Made by a program: the position numbers and the translations under genes. This document shows positions 24,875 to 36,782 of a stretch of DNA of 64,000 bases, in pieces. This DNA comes from Clavulina sp. PMI_390 (lineage: Eukaryota; Basidiomycota; Agaricomycetes; Cantharellales; Hydnaceae), in contig WIDE01000001.1 in assembly GCA_015039315.1 (NCBI GenBank), positions 891,282-955,281 of the forward strand. The letters run 5' to 3'. The stretch's first letter is position 1; every line of letters starts with the position of its first letter. The notes under the pieces were generated by a model, which was given only the letters and a program-made list of their open reading frames with translations, was not told where the DNA came from and ran no database searches.

Positions 24875-25280
24875 TACAGCTTTTGTTGCACGTCACATGT
24901 GCTGAAATTTCAAATGTGTTGTTCCGACTATCAGTCATAGTTTTCGCGTGCTACAGCTGGAAAGTTCTCACACAAACGAGGTCCAAGACGATGAGGACAT
25001 CGTTGGCGTACATGTATAGTCTTCAAGTTGTTCTTCCCTCCTCAACACCACAGAACTCCGCGTCAATTCAATCTTGAGGAATAAAACGTCGAGCTAATGA
25101 CAGGGACGAACGCTCGACTTGCTGTTTGAGCGTGCTGACCGATAGTAACGAGATGAATTGACAAACACGAGGATTGAAGAATCCGTAACACAATTCTGAG
25201 TACCACAGGAAATTGAAAGAAAACTATGCTAACAATCAAGCGCCGCGTCATTGCGCGGATGCACTGAGCGAATAACGGGT
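24875..25280. other. Tail-to-tail intergenic region
   Basis: Between the convergent pectinesterase 1 and the first LPMO gene. Nothing coding. Confidence 0.6.
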
Positions 25281-27078
25281 TTAGGAAGGCAAGCATTGAG
25301 AGTACTTTGAGGAAAAATAATATCAGTGAGATCTGGCCATGACACGATCCTGGATGAGGGCGACTAACATAGGCGTTCGAGTAGGTGCAAGTGGCACCGG
25401 ACACGCAGACAGTCGGGCCAGTCCAGCCAATACCTCCGCATTGACCGTACTAAAGAAATAAAATATCAGATCGGACACAACCATCCTTGGCTTTACGTGA
25501 TGGTCTACTTACCAGAGCAGCGGTGCCCGTTGCGGAGGATGTCGCAGAGGTGGTGGTAGTGGTGGTACCTTTGGTTGTCGTTGTCGTTCCAGTTGCCTTG
25601 GTCGTGCTGGTGCTCGTTGTTGCCTTGGACGTGCTGGTGCTGGTGGTAGCCTTCGAGGTAGTGCCGCCGCCACCACCAGGGCAAGTAGTGGGCACAGTTG
25701 TCGGCTGGCTCGCAGTATTCCAAGTTGCTGTGCTTGGATAAGCTGTTGTTGCTACAGCGGGTGAAGCCGATCCGTATGGGGTTGGGCCAGGGACTGGGTA
25801 ATGAACGAAGCTCAGCAGGAATAATACAGGAAATACTGGTCAGTCACTTGTACTTACTGACGTAGCTGTTTAGCTGGGTGTAGATGTTGATCAAAATGCC
25901 TGGGTCACTTGCACTGTATGCGCCAGGGATTGCCACAGTCGGCGGGTTGGTGGTTCCAGAACCTCCAACCTATAACCAGACATGTTAATATGGCGTCCTG
26001 ACCAAAAATTGTTATTACTTCTTACAGTGAGCTGGTAGCAAGACATGTAAAACCTAGGATGTCGATTTATATTAGATGTAGTTGAGGTTTAGTGGCTTGC
26101 AACGTACTGTGCACCTCCGACTGAGCTTGCAACATGAAGAGCGATAACTTCGGCACGGAGTAAATAGTTTCCGGGAGCAATCCCGGTTGGTATCGTGAAT
26201 GTATAGTGGCCACAGTTATCCTAGATCCTGGTCAGTCCGAATAGAAGGTGGGTTTACTCTCAGCATAACTCACATTAAGAACTTCAGTGGCCCAATAATC
26301 AGGGTTACTCGAGACCAAGCCCATTTCGTTAATCTTGAACCAGCCGGCGGAAGAACCGACCGCAGTAGTAGCGTCCGAAACCTTGGCCATATAGATCTTT
26401 TGACGACATGGAAAGTCAGCTGCCTGGCCGAAAGGACTTGAGATGATGACGAACATTGATTGGACCATAGTGTGCTTAAAAGAGAAGATCGGGATACCCC
26501 AGCGGGTCAACAAGGAAGCTCTAGTAAGATATGAATGCATTCACTCACCTCCACCGATAGCTTCATTCGCGCAAGAACGGTCCTGAGGCTGCTGGTGCAT
26601 CTCCACAGTGACAGAGTCTCCAGCTAACAACGGAGGTAGACTATCAATAATGTGGTAATCAATCGGATAGTACATTGTCAGTACTTACGATTCACAGCAC
26701 ATAGACCGCTGCTCGCCGTTGGGGTGACATTGCAAGTGATGTCCTGTGGAGAATATGAGGGATTTGATCTCATAGGAGTTCTGAGCGTTGACTTACGTTG
26801 CTAGTGACGTCCGTCACTAATATCAGGCCACTACCATCAACCCCTGTGCTAAAACGCTTCAAATGCAGGCGGGGAACGCACCAGGGCTGTTGGAGATCGG
26901 CAATCTTACACAACATTGGCCTTGATCAACACCTTTTTCCGAGCGAAATATCCTTCAGGACCTCGCGCTGGAAAGGATGAGAGATACGCGTACCGTTAAT
27001 CCACAACTCCTGGAAGGTGGCATGTGCGGTCACAGTCGCCACCAGCGGAGCGAGCGCTGCAATGGAACGAAGTAACAT
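25281..27078 (-). CDS. AA9 lytic polysaccharide monooxygenase with CBM1, copy 1
   Basis: Secreted copper enzyme that cleaves cellulose oxidatively, with a cellulose-binding module; about 355 aa. Starts [18 protein letters not shown]; cleavage before [11 protein letters not shown] exposes the N-terminal His of the copper brace. Further features: [30 protein letters not shown] (probable second brace His), [46 protein letters not shown] (probable axial Tyr) and [10 protein letters not shown] Thr/Ser/Lys/Gly linker (about 25510-25680) leads to CBM1 [18 protein letters not shown], finished by a separate 24-nt exon coding YSQCLPS. About a dozen exons, all in frame. First of three tandem paralogues. 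Confidence 0.92.
25510..25680 (-). repeat. Thr/Ser-rich linker repeat in LPMO copy 1
   Basis: ACC/ACG/AGC-rich simple sequence coding repeated TSTS(K/T) units and runs of Thr between the AA9 domain and CBM1. The unit KATTSTST occurs twice here, once in copy 2, and is replaced by [10 protein letters not shown] in copy 3. Confidence 0.75.
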
Positions 27079-27130
27079 GTTGTAATGATGATGATAAGAT
27101 GCACTGTTAAAGCGTCAACGCAGGCTGACA

Positions 27131-27140
27131 GTACTTATAC
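27131..27140 (-). promoter_or_regulatory. TATA box of LPMO copy 1
   Basis: GTATAAGTAC on the minus strand, 53-62 bp before ATG. Confidence 0.6.
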
Positions 27141-27303
27141 CAAGCCCAACTTTGTGCGATGGTTGCAGATGGGCTTGGCACCGAGCCGGTGTTGCTCCGA
27201 AGCAGAGTGTGATTCATTGAATTTCTACCCCGGAATACTTCTGAAGCCGCAAGCAGAGCTGGCCCGTTCATCCTCTTAAGGATACACAGCCGACAGTTCA
27301 TTT

Positions 27304-27360
27304 GCCACCTAACATCGGTGATACACCGAGCCGATAAAACGCCTCGGCGAGATTAGTCCT
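27304..27360 (-). promoter_or_regulatory. Conserved LPMO promoter block, copy 1
   Basis: About 57 bp running from GCCACCTAACATCGG to GATTAGTCCT on the plus strand, containing an interrupted inverted repeat CCGAG...CTCGG. It lies 226-282 bp before ATG and recurs before the other two LPMO genes. A CGGACCG site follows at 27377-27383. Confidence 0.6.
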
Positions 27361-27968
27361 CGCACCCTGATAGATTCGGACCGATGCTCAAACGTCACGC
27401 GCGAGACTTGAAAGCAGCTGGTGTCCCGAGACTCGCTAAAAGCTCAGTCGAAGGGGGGTGTGTGGGCTCATTGTAGTGATGAAGTATCAGGTGGCGTTGA
27501 CGCGGAGGATTTTCAGTTCTTACGCATCTGTGGCTTGATTTTCGATTCGGATCCGCCAGAGAACTCAGCCCCAAGAATAAGCCGTTTTGATCTTTGGGCT
27601 TGGCATTAGTTTGCTGGTAGGACCATGTGGCAATCACACTTAGTGCAGCTAAGGCGCCGCGAGATTAGTGCAGCCATATAGTGGAATCTCATCCTAGTGG
27701 ATCGGGATGGTCAAGTGATGAGAATGGGGTTAGGGTCGCCGCCCGTGATCACTTTGACATGCCAAGAGTGCGGTGAAAGCTGAGTCTAAGGCCACTGCTG
27801 AGACCTTGCGTCGATTGGCGATCCAGAGCTATAGCCCACCGCGCTATGATAGCAAACAGGTAGATTTCATAGAGGGATTTGAACAAACGAACCAACCGTT
27901 CCATCAACCTCATTCTTGGAAGCCAACAACGAAGCGATTGTATAGATACGCCAAGGGAATAGCAGAGC

Positions 27969-29766
27969 TTATGATGGCAAGCATTGCGAGTACTGCGCGG
28001 AATCACGATTAGTAAGATCCGGTCATATCCCGGCCCAGAACGAGAGCGACTAACGTAGGCGCTCGAGTAGGTGCACTTGCTTCCTGCAACGCAGACGGTC
28101 GGGCCTGTCCAGCCAATACCTCCACATTGGCCATACTGCGTGAATAAATTTTTAGATCAAGTGCCCACTCTTGAATCTGATTGATAGTCCACTTACTAGA
28201 GCAGCAGTACCCGTTGCAGACGATGTCGCAGACGTGGTGGTAGTGGTAGTGCCTTTGGTCGTCGTTGTGGTCCCAGTGGCCTTGGTCGTGCTAGTGCTCG
28301 TGGTTGCCTTTGACGTAGTGCCGCCACCACCGCCACCGCCAGCACACGTGGTGGGCACTGCTGATGGTTGCCCCGCAGTATTCCAAGTTGCCGTGGTTGG
28401 ATAAGCTGTTGTTGCTACGGCGGGGGAAGCCGATGCATATGGGGTTGGGCCAGGGACTGGGTAGTAAACGAAGCTGAGCGGGAGTAATACAGGGAAAATT
28501 GACCGTTACTCTGTACTTACTGACGTAGCTGTTGAGCTGGGTATAGATGTTGATCAAAATGCCTGGGTCACTCGCTTTGTATGCGCCAGGAATGGCTACA
28601 GTGGGCGGGTTGACGGTTCCTGAGCCTCCAACCTGGGGAGAACTATGTCAAATGGCGCAAAATCTGGGGATCGTTGATTCCGCACTTACAGTGAGCTGGT
28701 AGCATGACATGTAGAATCTGGGAAATAGTCAGAGAGTGTGCCCTCGAGGTTGTTGAGTTCATAACATACTGTGCGCCTCCGGTTGAGCTTGCAACATGAA
28801 GGGCAATGACTTCGGCTCGTAGTAGGTAGTTTCCGGGAGCGATTCCTGTTGGAATCGTGAAAGTATAGTGCCCACAGTTGTTCTATGTCGTTGATTAATC
28901 AGCTGAATAACATTGCAGTTCCATTTCGCTACTACTCACGTTAAGAACTTCAGTAGCCCAATAATCAGGATTACTTGAGACCAGGCCCATTTCATTGATC
29001 TTGAACCAGCCAGCAGAAGAACCAACAGCAGTAGTGGCGTCCGAAACCTTGGCCATATAGATCTTTCAAGCCACAAAAAATCAGCTACAAGGATCCGGAG
29101 GGTCAGATGTGGTGACCAACGTTGATTGGTCCATAGTGGTCTAAAGAGCAGGTCGGCAGGAGGTGGAATGAGCGCGATTCCACCTAACAGGAATAATTCT
29201 TAGAGACAGGTCTATTGACTCACCGCCGCCGATAGCTTCATTTGCGCATGAGCGGTCTTTAGGCTGCTGATGCATCTCCACAGTGACAGAATCTCCAGCT
29301 AACAGCGCAAGCACGTCATTGAAGGCGCGACAATGATTCAATAAGGATATTGTGAGCACTTACGATTTACAGCGCATAGGCCGCTAGTCGCCGTCGGACT
29401 AACATTGCAAGTGAGATCCTGCGGAGCTCACGATGAGAAGTTCGATCTTGAGGAAATGCTGAGCGTTGGCTTACGCTGCTGGTTACATCCGTCACTAAGT
29501 ACCAACCACCATCATCAGCATCTGCTGTGAAAAACTGCGAAGTGAAGGCAGAGAAACGCACCAGGGCTATTGGAGGCTGGCAATCTCACACAGCATTGGC
29601 CCTGATCAACACCTTGAATCCACGGAGAGATACTTTAGTCCTTTTCGTTTTCTTCCTGAAAAAAGTGCAAGATGAACGTACCGTTAATCCACATCTCTTG
29701 GAAGGTGGCATGTGCGGTCACAGTCGCCACTAGCGGGGCAAGTGCTACAATCCACTGGAGCAACAT
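27969..29766 (-). CDS. AA9 lytic polysaccharide monooxygenase with CBM1, copy 2
   Basis: Same architecture and exon plan as copy 1. Signal peptide [18 protein letters not shown], then [11 protein letters not shown] with the mature N-terminal His. [33 protein letters not shown] and DPGILINIY are all kept. Differences from copy 1: Lys in [20 protein letters not shown] in place of [12 protein letters not shown], a shorter Thr-rich linker with only one TSTSTTK unit, and CBM1 with CVAGSKC. The last exon 27992..27969 codes YSQCLPS. All visible junctions are in frame, so the gene appears functional. Copper oxidase activity on cellulose is inferred from the family. Confidence 0.92.
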
Positions 29767-29820
29767 GTTGAGACGATGGTGGTGGTATGTGGTGATAAAA
29801 CACAAACGTAGGCCTCCAGT

Positions 29821-29830
29821 ATTTATACGA
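29821..29830 (-). promoter_or_regulatory. TATA box of LPMO copy 2
   Basis: TCGTATAAAT on the minus strand, 55-64 bp before ATG. Confidence 0.6.
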
Positions 29831-30000
29831 CTTCGAGCTCTCCATGAGGGATTCTTTCGGGTGAAACTTGGCTTGGCACCACGCCGGGATTGCTCCGAGT
29901 CCGAGCGTAACTCATTCGAATCCTACCTCCGGCTCCCTCAACAACCAAGAAGGGGTTAGCCTGTTTGTCCTCTTCGAGAAACAAGACCGAAATTGATATG

Positions 30001-30058
30001 CCACCTAACATGGGCGATGCACCGAGCCGATAAAACGCCTCGGCGTGATTAGTCCTCA
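30001..30058 (-). promoter_or_regulatory. Conserved LPMO promoter block, copy 2
   Basis: 235-292 bp before ATG. Identical to copy 1 over CCGATAAAACGCCTCGGCG and keeps the CCGAG...CTCGG inverted repeat. Confidence 0.6.
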
Positions 30059-30681
30059 CCTCGATACATTCAGACCGATGCTCAGACGTCATGAGCGGCG
30101 CTTGAAAGCAGCTAGTGACTGAGTTCGTCCTCAGAAGCTTGGTCAACGCTGGTGTGTCGATTCGTCGCGATAGTGAAGTGTCGGGCAATGTTGACGTGGA
30201 GGGATGATCAATTCTCAGGTGGCTTGCACTTCGACTTGGATCACCTGGAGACTTAGTCATAGGGTTCGGCCTGTTTAATTTTTGGGCTTGGCACTTGTTG
30301 ACGGCTCCATGTGGCGATGGTTGCAATCACACTCGGCGCAATTGAGGCTTCACGAGAACGGTACAGACCATGCAGCTCAATCACACCCGGGTAGATCGCA
30401 CCGCTCATGCGATTGGGTAGGGACGCACAGGAGTAACTGCTCGCGAGTACTTTGAACGTTAGGAGGGTAGCGAAAGTTCAGTTTAGAGCTATTGCTGAAA
30501 CTTTGGGTCGATGGGTTACCTACGGTGATGGAATTGTGCGCTATATTTGTAGCAAATAGGTAGATTCACTGGAGGTTGATTTGAGGTACAAAAATTCGAA
30601 ACGAACCAAGCATTTCACACGCCCTATTCTTCCACATCAGCAATTAAGCCTTCACGTAGACGCGCCGAGCCAAACGGAGCT

Positions 30682-32494
30682 TTATGATGGCAAGCATTGT
30701 GAGTACTGCGAGGAAGCACAATGTTAGCAAGATGCAGCCACAACACAGTCCATATTAAGCGCGACTAACATAGGCATTCGAGTAGGTGCAAGTGCTGCCC
30801 GCGGCACAGACGGTAGGGCCAGTCCAGCCAATGCCTCCACATTGGCCATACTGAGTGAATGAATTCTTAGATCGAATGTCCACCCTTGAACCTGATTGAA
30901 GATCTACTTACGAGAGCGGCGGTACCCGTTGCAGAGGACGTCGCAGAGGTGGTAGTGGTAGTAGTCGCTTTAGTCGTTGTTGTTGTTGTTCCGGTCGCCT
31001 TGGTTGTGCTGGTGCTAGTGCTAGTGCTAGTGCTCGCCTTTGACGTAGTGGAGCTCACGGAAGTCGTGCCTCCGCCGCCGCCAGGGCAGGTAGTGGGTAC
31101 GCTTGATGGCTGGCTTGCAGTGTTCCAAGTTGCTGTAGTAGGATAGGGCGTGGTCGCTACGGTGGGCGAGGTTGACGCATACGGTGTTGGACCCGGGACT
31201 TAAATGGCAACGTGAGCAATAAAGGGGCGAAAGAGATATTGGAAGTATACGTACTAACGTAGGTATTGAGCTGGGTGTAGATGTTGATTAAAATGCCTGG
31301 GTCACTGGCACTATATGCGCCAGGAATTGCCACAGTGGGTGGGTTGATGGTTCCAGAGCCTCCAACCTAGACCCCAAGAAGTTATTGTGGCATCAAGAGA
31401 GTAATTTCCATCCCCGCTTACAGTAAGCTGATAACACGACATGTAAAATCTAGTAATTTATTAGATAAAGTCCACTTGATGTTCTGCGGTTCGTGACGTA
31501 CTGTGCACCTCCAACTGAGCTGGCCACGTGGAGAGCAATAACTTCGGCTCGTAGTAGATAGTTTCCCGGAGCGATTCCAGTCGGGATCGTGAATGTGTAG
31601 TGGCCACAGTTGTCCTAGGTTGTTGATCAGGGCCGCACGAAGGGTGTGGTCACCCCCAGGCATAACTCACATTCAGAACTTCAGTGGCCCAGTAATCAGA
31701 ATCGTTTGAGACCAATCCCATTTCATTGATCTTAAACCATCCAGCAGATGAACCATCAGCGGTGAGGGCGTCCGAGACCTTCGCCATGTAAATCTTTTAA
31801 TACCATAGAAAGTCAGCTATTGATATCAGACGGCAATATTAGAACTAACATTGATTGGTCCGTAGTGATCTGGAAAGGGGGCAGAGAGACAGATGAGCGC
31901 CATTCCCCTTGACGAGGATAAGTGTTAGATACAAATGCATTGACTCACCTCCGCCAATAGCTTCGTTTGCACAAGAACGGTCTTGAGGTTGCTGGTGCAT
32001 CTCCACAGTAACGGAATCCCCAGCTAGGAACCAGATAAAGTAAGAAAAACGCCTCAAGGACGCCGATAAATCGAATTGAACGCTTACGATTCACCGCGCA
32101 TAGGCCACTGCTGGCAGTCGGGGTAACATTGCAAGTTAGGTCCTATAGACACGAAGATGAGAACGGCTTTAGACGACGCTCTTAATAGTCAACTTACGTC
32201 GCTGGTAACATCCGTCACTGGTGTCCGGCCCCCCACATATCACATGGATTGTGAGCTGCGCGCTAGATTCGTTGAACCTTGACAGTGGAGAAACGCACCA
32301 GGACTGTTTGAGAGCGGCAGTCGCACGCAACATTGACCTTGGTCGACACCTAGAAATGGGGAGGATATAGTTCAGATCCACTGGGTTCAGGGTCATGAGT
32401 TAATCATACCATTGATCCACAACTCCTGGAAGGTGGCATGTGCAGTCACAGTTGCCACTAGGGGGGCGAGTGCTACAAGGCAGCGAAGTAACAT
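30682..32494 (-). CDS. AA9 lytic polysaccharide monooxygenase with CBM1, copy 3
   Basis: Third tandem paralogue. Signal peptide [18 protein letters not shown], then [11 protein letters not shown]. Motifs [88 protein letters not shown] and DPGILINIY are all present. The linker differs from the others by an inserted [10 protein letters not shown] and a longer STSTSTSTT run. CBM1 reads [12 protein letters not shown] and ends YSQCLPS from exon 30705..30682. Here the acceptor before VTDVTS is forced, because the upstream AG seen in the other copies leads to a stop codon. Intact. Confidence 0.92.
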
Positions 32495-32540
32495 TTGGGA
32501 TGATGACAAGGCGAACTAGCAAAGCATCAAGGGAGGTGTT

Positions 32541-32552
32541 GGCACTTATACC
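32541..32552 (-). promoter_or_regulatory. TATA box of LPMO copy 3
   Basis: GGTATAAGTGCC on the minus strand, 47-58 bp before ATG. Confidence 0.6.
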
Positions 32553-32717
32553 AAGTCGAGTGTCTAAAAATAGGTCCCATCGGCTGAAGGTTGGCTTGGC
32601 CATCGAGCCGGTGTTGCCCCGAAGCCGCTTATTGAATCTATACCCCGGATTATCTCAGCAGATGCAAGGAGGTTGCCAGTTCATCCTCTAAGGGAGACAG
32701 AGCCGAGCGTTGATATG

Positions 32718-32772
32718 CCACCTGACATCGGTGATATACCAAGCCGACAAAACGCCTCCGCGAGATTAGCCC
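32718..32772 (-). promoter_or_regulatory. Conserved LPMO promoter block, copy 3
   Basis: 224-278 bp before ATG. More diverged than the other two: the inverted-repeat arms read CCAAG and CTCCG, so perfect pairing is lost, but order and spacing are kept. Confidence 0.55.
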
Positions 32773-33375
32773 CCTCAATAGCCTCGGAAAGATGCTCAAT
32801 CATCATGTTTGATGTCCAAACGCGGTTTATGACCCGGTCCGTCTCGAAAAATTCGGAGGAAATTGGTGATTGGGCTCAAAGTAGGCACACACCTATACAG
32901 GCAATCTCATCCCGTAGAGATGGCAAGTTTCGTGCGCCTTTGGCCTGGTTTTCGACTTGGGCACGATGGAGAGTCGACTGAAGATATATAGAACATTCAA
33001 TGCTTAAGCTTGAGATGAGTTGTGATTGTTTCCGTGTGACCGAATCAGCAGTTGCGCCCAATGCATGAATGGGCGCGTTCAAACGGTATAGGAGAGATGG
33101 GTGATTCACATTCACAAGATAATTAAATAAGCGAGAGTAGGGAGAAGAAACGCAGAGGGTCGGTGTGTGCAGTTGTCCAGACGCACGGAGCAAGATTTGC
33201 TTCGGGCCACTGCTGAAGCCATATGCCAATGGTAATGCCATGGCAACATTCCAATGTGCTCGCTTGGTATCAAAAGGGGGAAACAGAACACGTAGGTGAA
33301 GAGAGTGGATGTACAAAAAGCTTCGAAACTCACCCAAGTTCCAACCAGCTTCGCGCTTTGCGTCAACCTATGACA

Positions 33376-36300
33376 TCAAATCGCGTCGACGAAGGGGCTT
33401 TCGATGTCAGCGGAACCTTGTTCAACCATCCCAATGGTTGCAACCCCAGCCACAAGTCCCTCCACACCATCCGCTTCATCCAGCTCTGGAAGCTCATAGT
33501 CAATTCCGCGCCATCCTCCCTCCCTCCGCACAAAATGAAGGAACTCGTTCCAGGTCTGATCCAATGATAAGACGGCTGGATCTCCAATCACCACCAAGAG
33601 ACCTCTCGCCCGAGTAATCGCAACTGAAGGAAGGTATAAGCGTCATGCTCACGTGTGAGCCCCACTTGGCTTACCATTAAGGCGCTTTTGGTTGGCAACG
33701 AAGCCAAGGGCATGCTTTTGATCAAAGATGATCGTCTCCTTAGAGCTTCGGACGGTGGAGATGATGATTGCAGGCCGTTCCTAGAGCAATGCTGGTGTCA
33801 AGCTTTTTGCTTAACAAGATCTTAGCGCGCTGGATCTGACCTGAGCTTGGAACCCCTCAACAGTGCCAACTTTGAGCAATCCCGCATGCTCCTTCACAAT
33901 TGGAAGCTGGCGCAGCTTCCTGTTTTGAGCATTATAAGGGGAAATTACGCCGAGATCTCCGGGGCCTGGTCATTCGGTTTAGTAACCCCCGCATTCTTTA
34001 CCCAAGGTTGATCACAACGCACTCATGTTCTCCAGCTGCAAAAGCTTCTCCAAGTACACATTCACCAGACTGAGCTCGTGACGATTGAAGTAAGAAGGTG
34101 AGCTGGCTTCGCGCTCATCTTCGCCTGTGGGAGCAACAACGATCAGATTCAGCTCCATTGGCACACTGATATGGAACCCACCGTGAACGGCATGGAAGAT
34201 GATCGGGAATTTCCTTCCATGCAATTCGTCCCAAGTCTCCAAGAATCGATTTGCCACCATATGTTCAACTCGAGGTATCAGTTCACCCCCGTAGAATTTC
34301 TCATTAGGGAACTGGAGAATCGATGGATGGGAGCGATAATTTTGGAGTAGTTTCATTATTCTGTCCCAACTCGGTTGTTAAATGTAGAACATTGATGTAT
34401 GGCGTGAAGAAATACGCACCGAGGATTGGGTCCCTGAGCTAGAGAGTATATATTGAGTGCCATCAGACGTTCGAGCAAGCTGCGGCCGAAGTTGAAAGAC
34501 TTGGCAGCGTGTGAGCGCACCACGGGACCGAGCTGTTTTGGATCTCCTGAGAGGATGAGACGGGTATCCGAAGAAGCGATAGTAAGAGCGGGCACAAGGG
34601 CCTCTGGCTCCAATGCAGTGCCAGCTTCGTCCACAAATATGTGAGTGAAGTGGCCGCGAGGCGCGCCTGTTGCGTACAGCAAGGAAGCTGAAATGCATGT
34701 AGAGACGATGACTCGGTACTTCAACAGATCTTTGATGGGAGGGACATCGAATCGACGATCTTCAATTAGCGAATATGGAGGGAGGGATTCGCCCAGCTGC
34801 TTGACTGGGCGGCTGAGAGCATTGAGTCGGAACATCTCGCTTGGCTGAACATTGAAGCGGGCTAATCGCTCGGCAATGACGTCGGCAGCAAAGTTGCTCG
34901 GAGCGCAAGCAAGGATAACGGACTTTGGGTCAAGCAATAGCTGTCTGATCGCTTCTACAACCACAACAGTTTTCCCAGTCCCGGGCCTATCAGGACAAGT
35001 GAGTATGGATGATTTCAGAAACAGATTTTGGTACTCACGGCCCGAAAATTATGTAGGGTGGTGAGGAAGGAGGCATTGCAAGTACCGACCCAACAGCCTC
35101 CTGCTGAGGGATATTATTGGCTATATGGGGGTCCAACGGGATAAAATGAGAATTGAGCGATGGGGGATAGGCCAAAGTGTCGTTTGAGAAGCACAAGAGG
35201 TGATCTAATCCGTGGTTGATAGATAGCGCCTGATGAGCACGTCGTAGTGCTACCCGATTCATGACAAAATCGATATCGTAGGGAATAGAAGAGTCAAATT
35301 CAGGGTGTAGCTTGAGACAAACGTGGCGTTCATGTACTTCATGAACATAACCGATAAATGGCTCTGCTGCCCCGTGAGACGGATGCAGCCTTACTTCATC
35401 GCCGAGGAGAACTGATGGACGGCGTTCTGCAAGGCCATCAACAACGAGTCTACAAACGCTGATCAGATAGAAAAGAGGCACTTATGTTTATAAGACTCAC
35501 TCATAGAAAGGACCCGACCTTCCTAGATAGCATCTCTCCATACTAAAGGTCCGGAGGTCCTCGCTGAAACGCGCTGAGTGGAAACTCTAGATCAACAAAG
35601 AATCAAACCGCTTACATGACTTGAAGCTCCTCCAGGAAGAGTAGCGTACTCCAGAATTTACAGTAATCTTCAGCCCCAATAATCTGCGGAAGCATAGGGG
35701 CAATGACATCCTCTTGTTCATCAATGTCCTTCCCTTCGATTGCAGCAATCGATGCAGGCATGTCAAAAAACGGAAGATCTTCAACAAAGATGATACGGGA
35801 GCGGAATTCCAGACGTTCGCCCTTGAGGGCACTATCCCATTTTGCCTTTCGTTTTTTCGGCTTGGAGCGAACATAGACCGAGGTAGGCGCAGCAGAATCC
35901 AGAATGGCTTGAGAGGCCACCGTGGCAATCATATGATAATCAAGATCCGCTTCAGACCCTGTGGAATTATTTCGGAGTCTGATGGTGAGACGTCCTTGAA
36001 TGCGTCCCGCAAGGTTCTGTGAACAGAACTGGAGAACCATAGACGCTGGATGCGAACCGCAGTCATCCGATATTGAGAAAACTTGAAATCTAGTGTGATT
36101 CCACGTGAGGAATGTAAGACAAGAGTCAGAGGTAAGAGAGAAAAAGAAATCAGGCTCACGCCGCACTTGAAACTGCTTGGCTGATCTGCGATCCGAGAAC
36201 GCTGGTGTAGCCTCTAAGATTGGTGGGGACATTTATATTGACCGTCAGGGTATGGGTCCCTGAGCCAGGCTCAACATTCCCGAAGTCAATGGAACGAGGA

Positions 36301-36782
36301 GTGGAAGGAGCTGGGGCAACAGCGGCCGTAGGCGTTGTGTTGTGGGCCGTCTGCTTGAGCTGCGGGGTTTTCTGCACCTTGGCATGATGGCTGGCACCGT
36401 TGACATGGGAGTTCCAAGTGTGGTTTTGAATCCATCTACCACAAGGGAAACACCGGCGCTGGGCAGTGGGAGGAAGTGTCGGCCCTGGAGAGATCCCTTG
36501 AGCAGCTGCACGCTTTTTGTGAGAACCACCATTGTAGTGACCCATGAAGCCATACGCATCCTCGGGCATGCTTCTAGATGGGCCGCAGACCGGACAATGG
36601 GTCCAATTGGCCGCACCAGCAGCGAAGGCCACCCGTAGATGTGCTTTTGATAACACGTGCTGTGCTACATTCCTCATAATCGTAATACCATCACAGATAT
36701 CGCAAACTGATGGGTGAGCCAGATTGCATCCTGCTTGTGAGCAAAACCCACTCTTGAGCACAAGGTCACAGTCTCGGGCCAT
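33376..36782 (-). CDS. MOV10/SDE3/Armitage-type RNA helicase with N-terminal zinc fingers
   Basis: SF1 RNA helicase close to 1,000 aa, of the Upf1-like branch used in small-RNA silencing (MOV10, SDE3, Armitage). N-terminus: a CCCH finger (C-x8-C-x4-C-x3-H in [19 protein letters not shown]), then three C2H2/U1-like fingers (CDICDG...H, CPVCGPSR...H, CFPCGRW...H). Helicase motifs: Walker A GPPGTGKT split by an intron near 35000, motif [10 protein letters not shown], motif [16 protein letters not shown], motif [11 protein letters not shown], then [27 protein letters not shown] and [10 protein letters not shown]. Nine exons join in frame and end at 33376. The start at 36782 (MARDCD) was preferred; an in-frame ATG at 36815 would add 11 residues. 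A role in RNA interference is inferred from the family. Confidence 0.88.

Larger units (their letters stand above)
27079..27968. other. Spacer between LPMO copies 1 and 2
   Basis: Promoter of LPMO copy 1 (TATA box, conserved block at 27304-27360), then a spacer at about 27765-27905 that resembles the one before copy 3. No gene. Confidence 0.65.
29767..30681. other. Spacer between LPMO copies 2 and 3
   Basis: Promoter of LPMO copy 2 and a spacer at about 30470-30640 similar to that at 27765-27905. No gene. Confidence 0.65.
32495..33375. other. Spacer upstream of LPMO copy 3
   Basis: Promoter of LPMO copy 3 and the 3' flank of the helicase gene. A stretch at about 33190-33330 has short matches to the spacers before copies 1 and 2 (GGCCACTGCTGA; TACAAAAA..TTCGAAAC). 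Confidence 0.55.

Noticed and set aside
25487..25741. Valine-rich plus-strand ORFs (also near 28171 and 30886) that look like membrane segments
   Set aside because: They are the antisense of the Thr/Ser-rich linkers of the LPMO genes; ACC/ACG codons read as GGT/CGT and GTG/GTC in other frames.
25510..31080. Short tandem repeats as a CRISPR-like array
   Set aside because: The repeats are codon-level Thr/Ser repeats in three LPMO linkers, without regular spacers, in a fungal genome.
33223..33617. Overlapping ORFs of about 110 codons on the plus strand
   Set aside because: Antisense to the last exon of the helicase gene; no motif.
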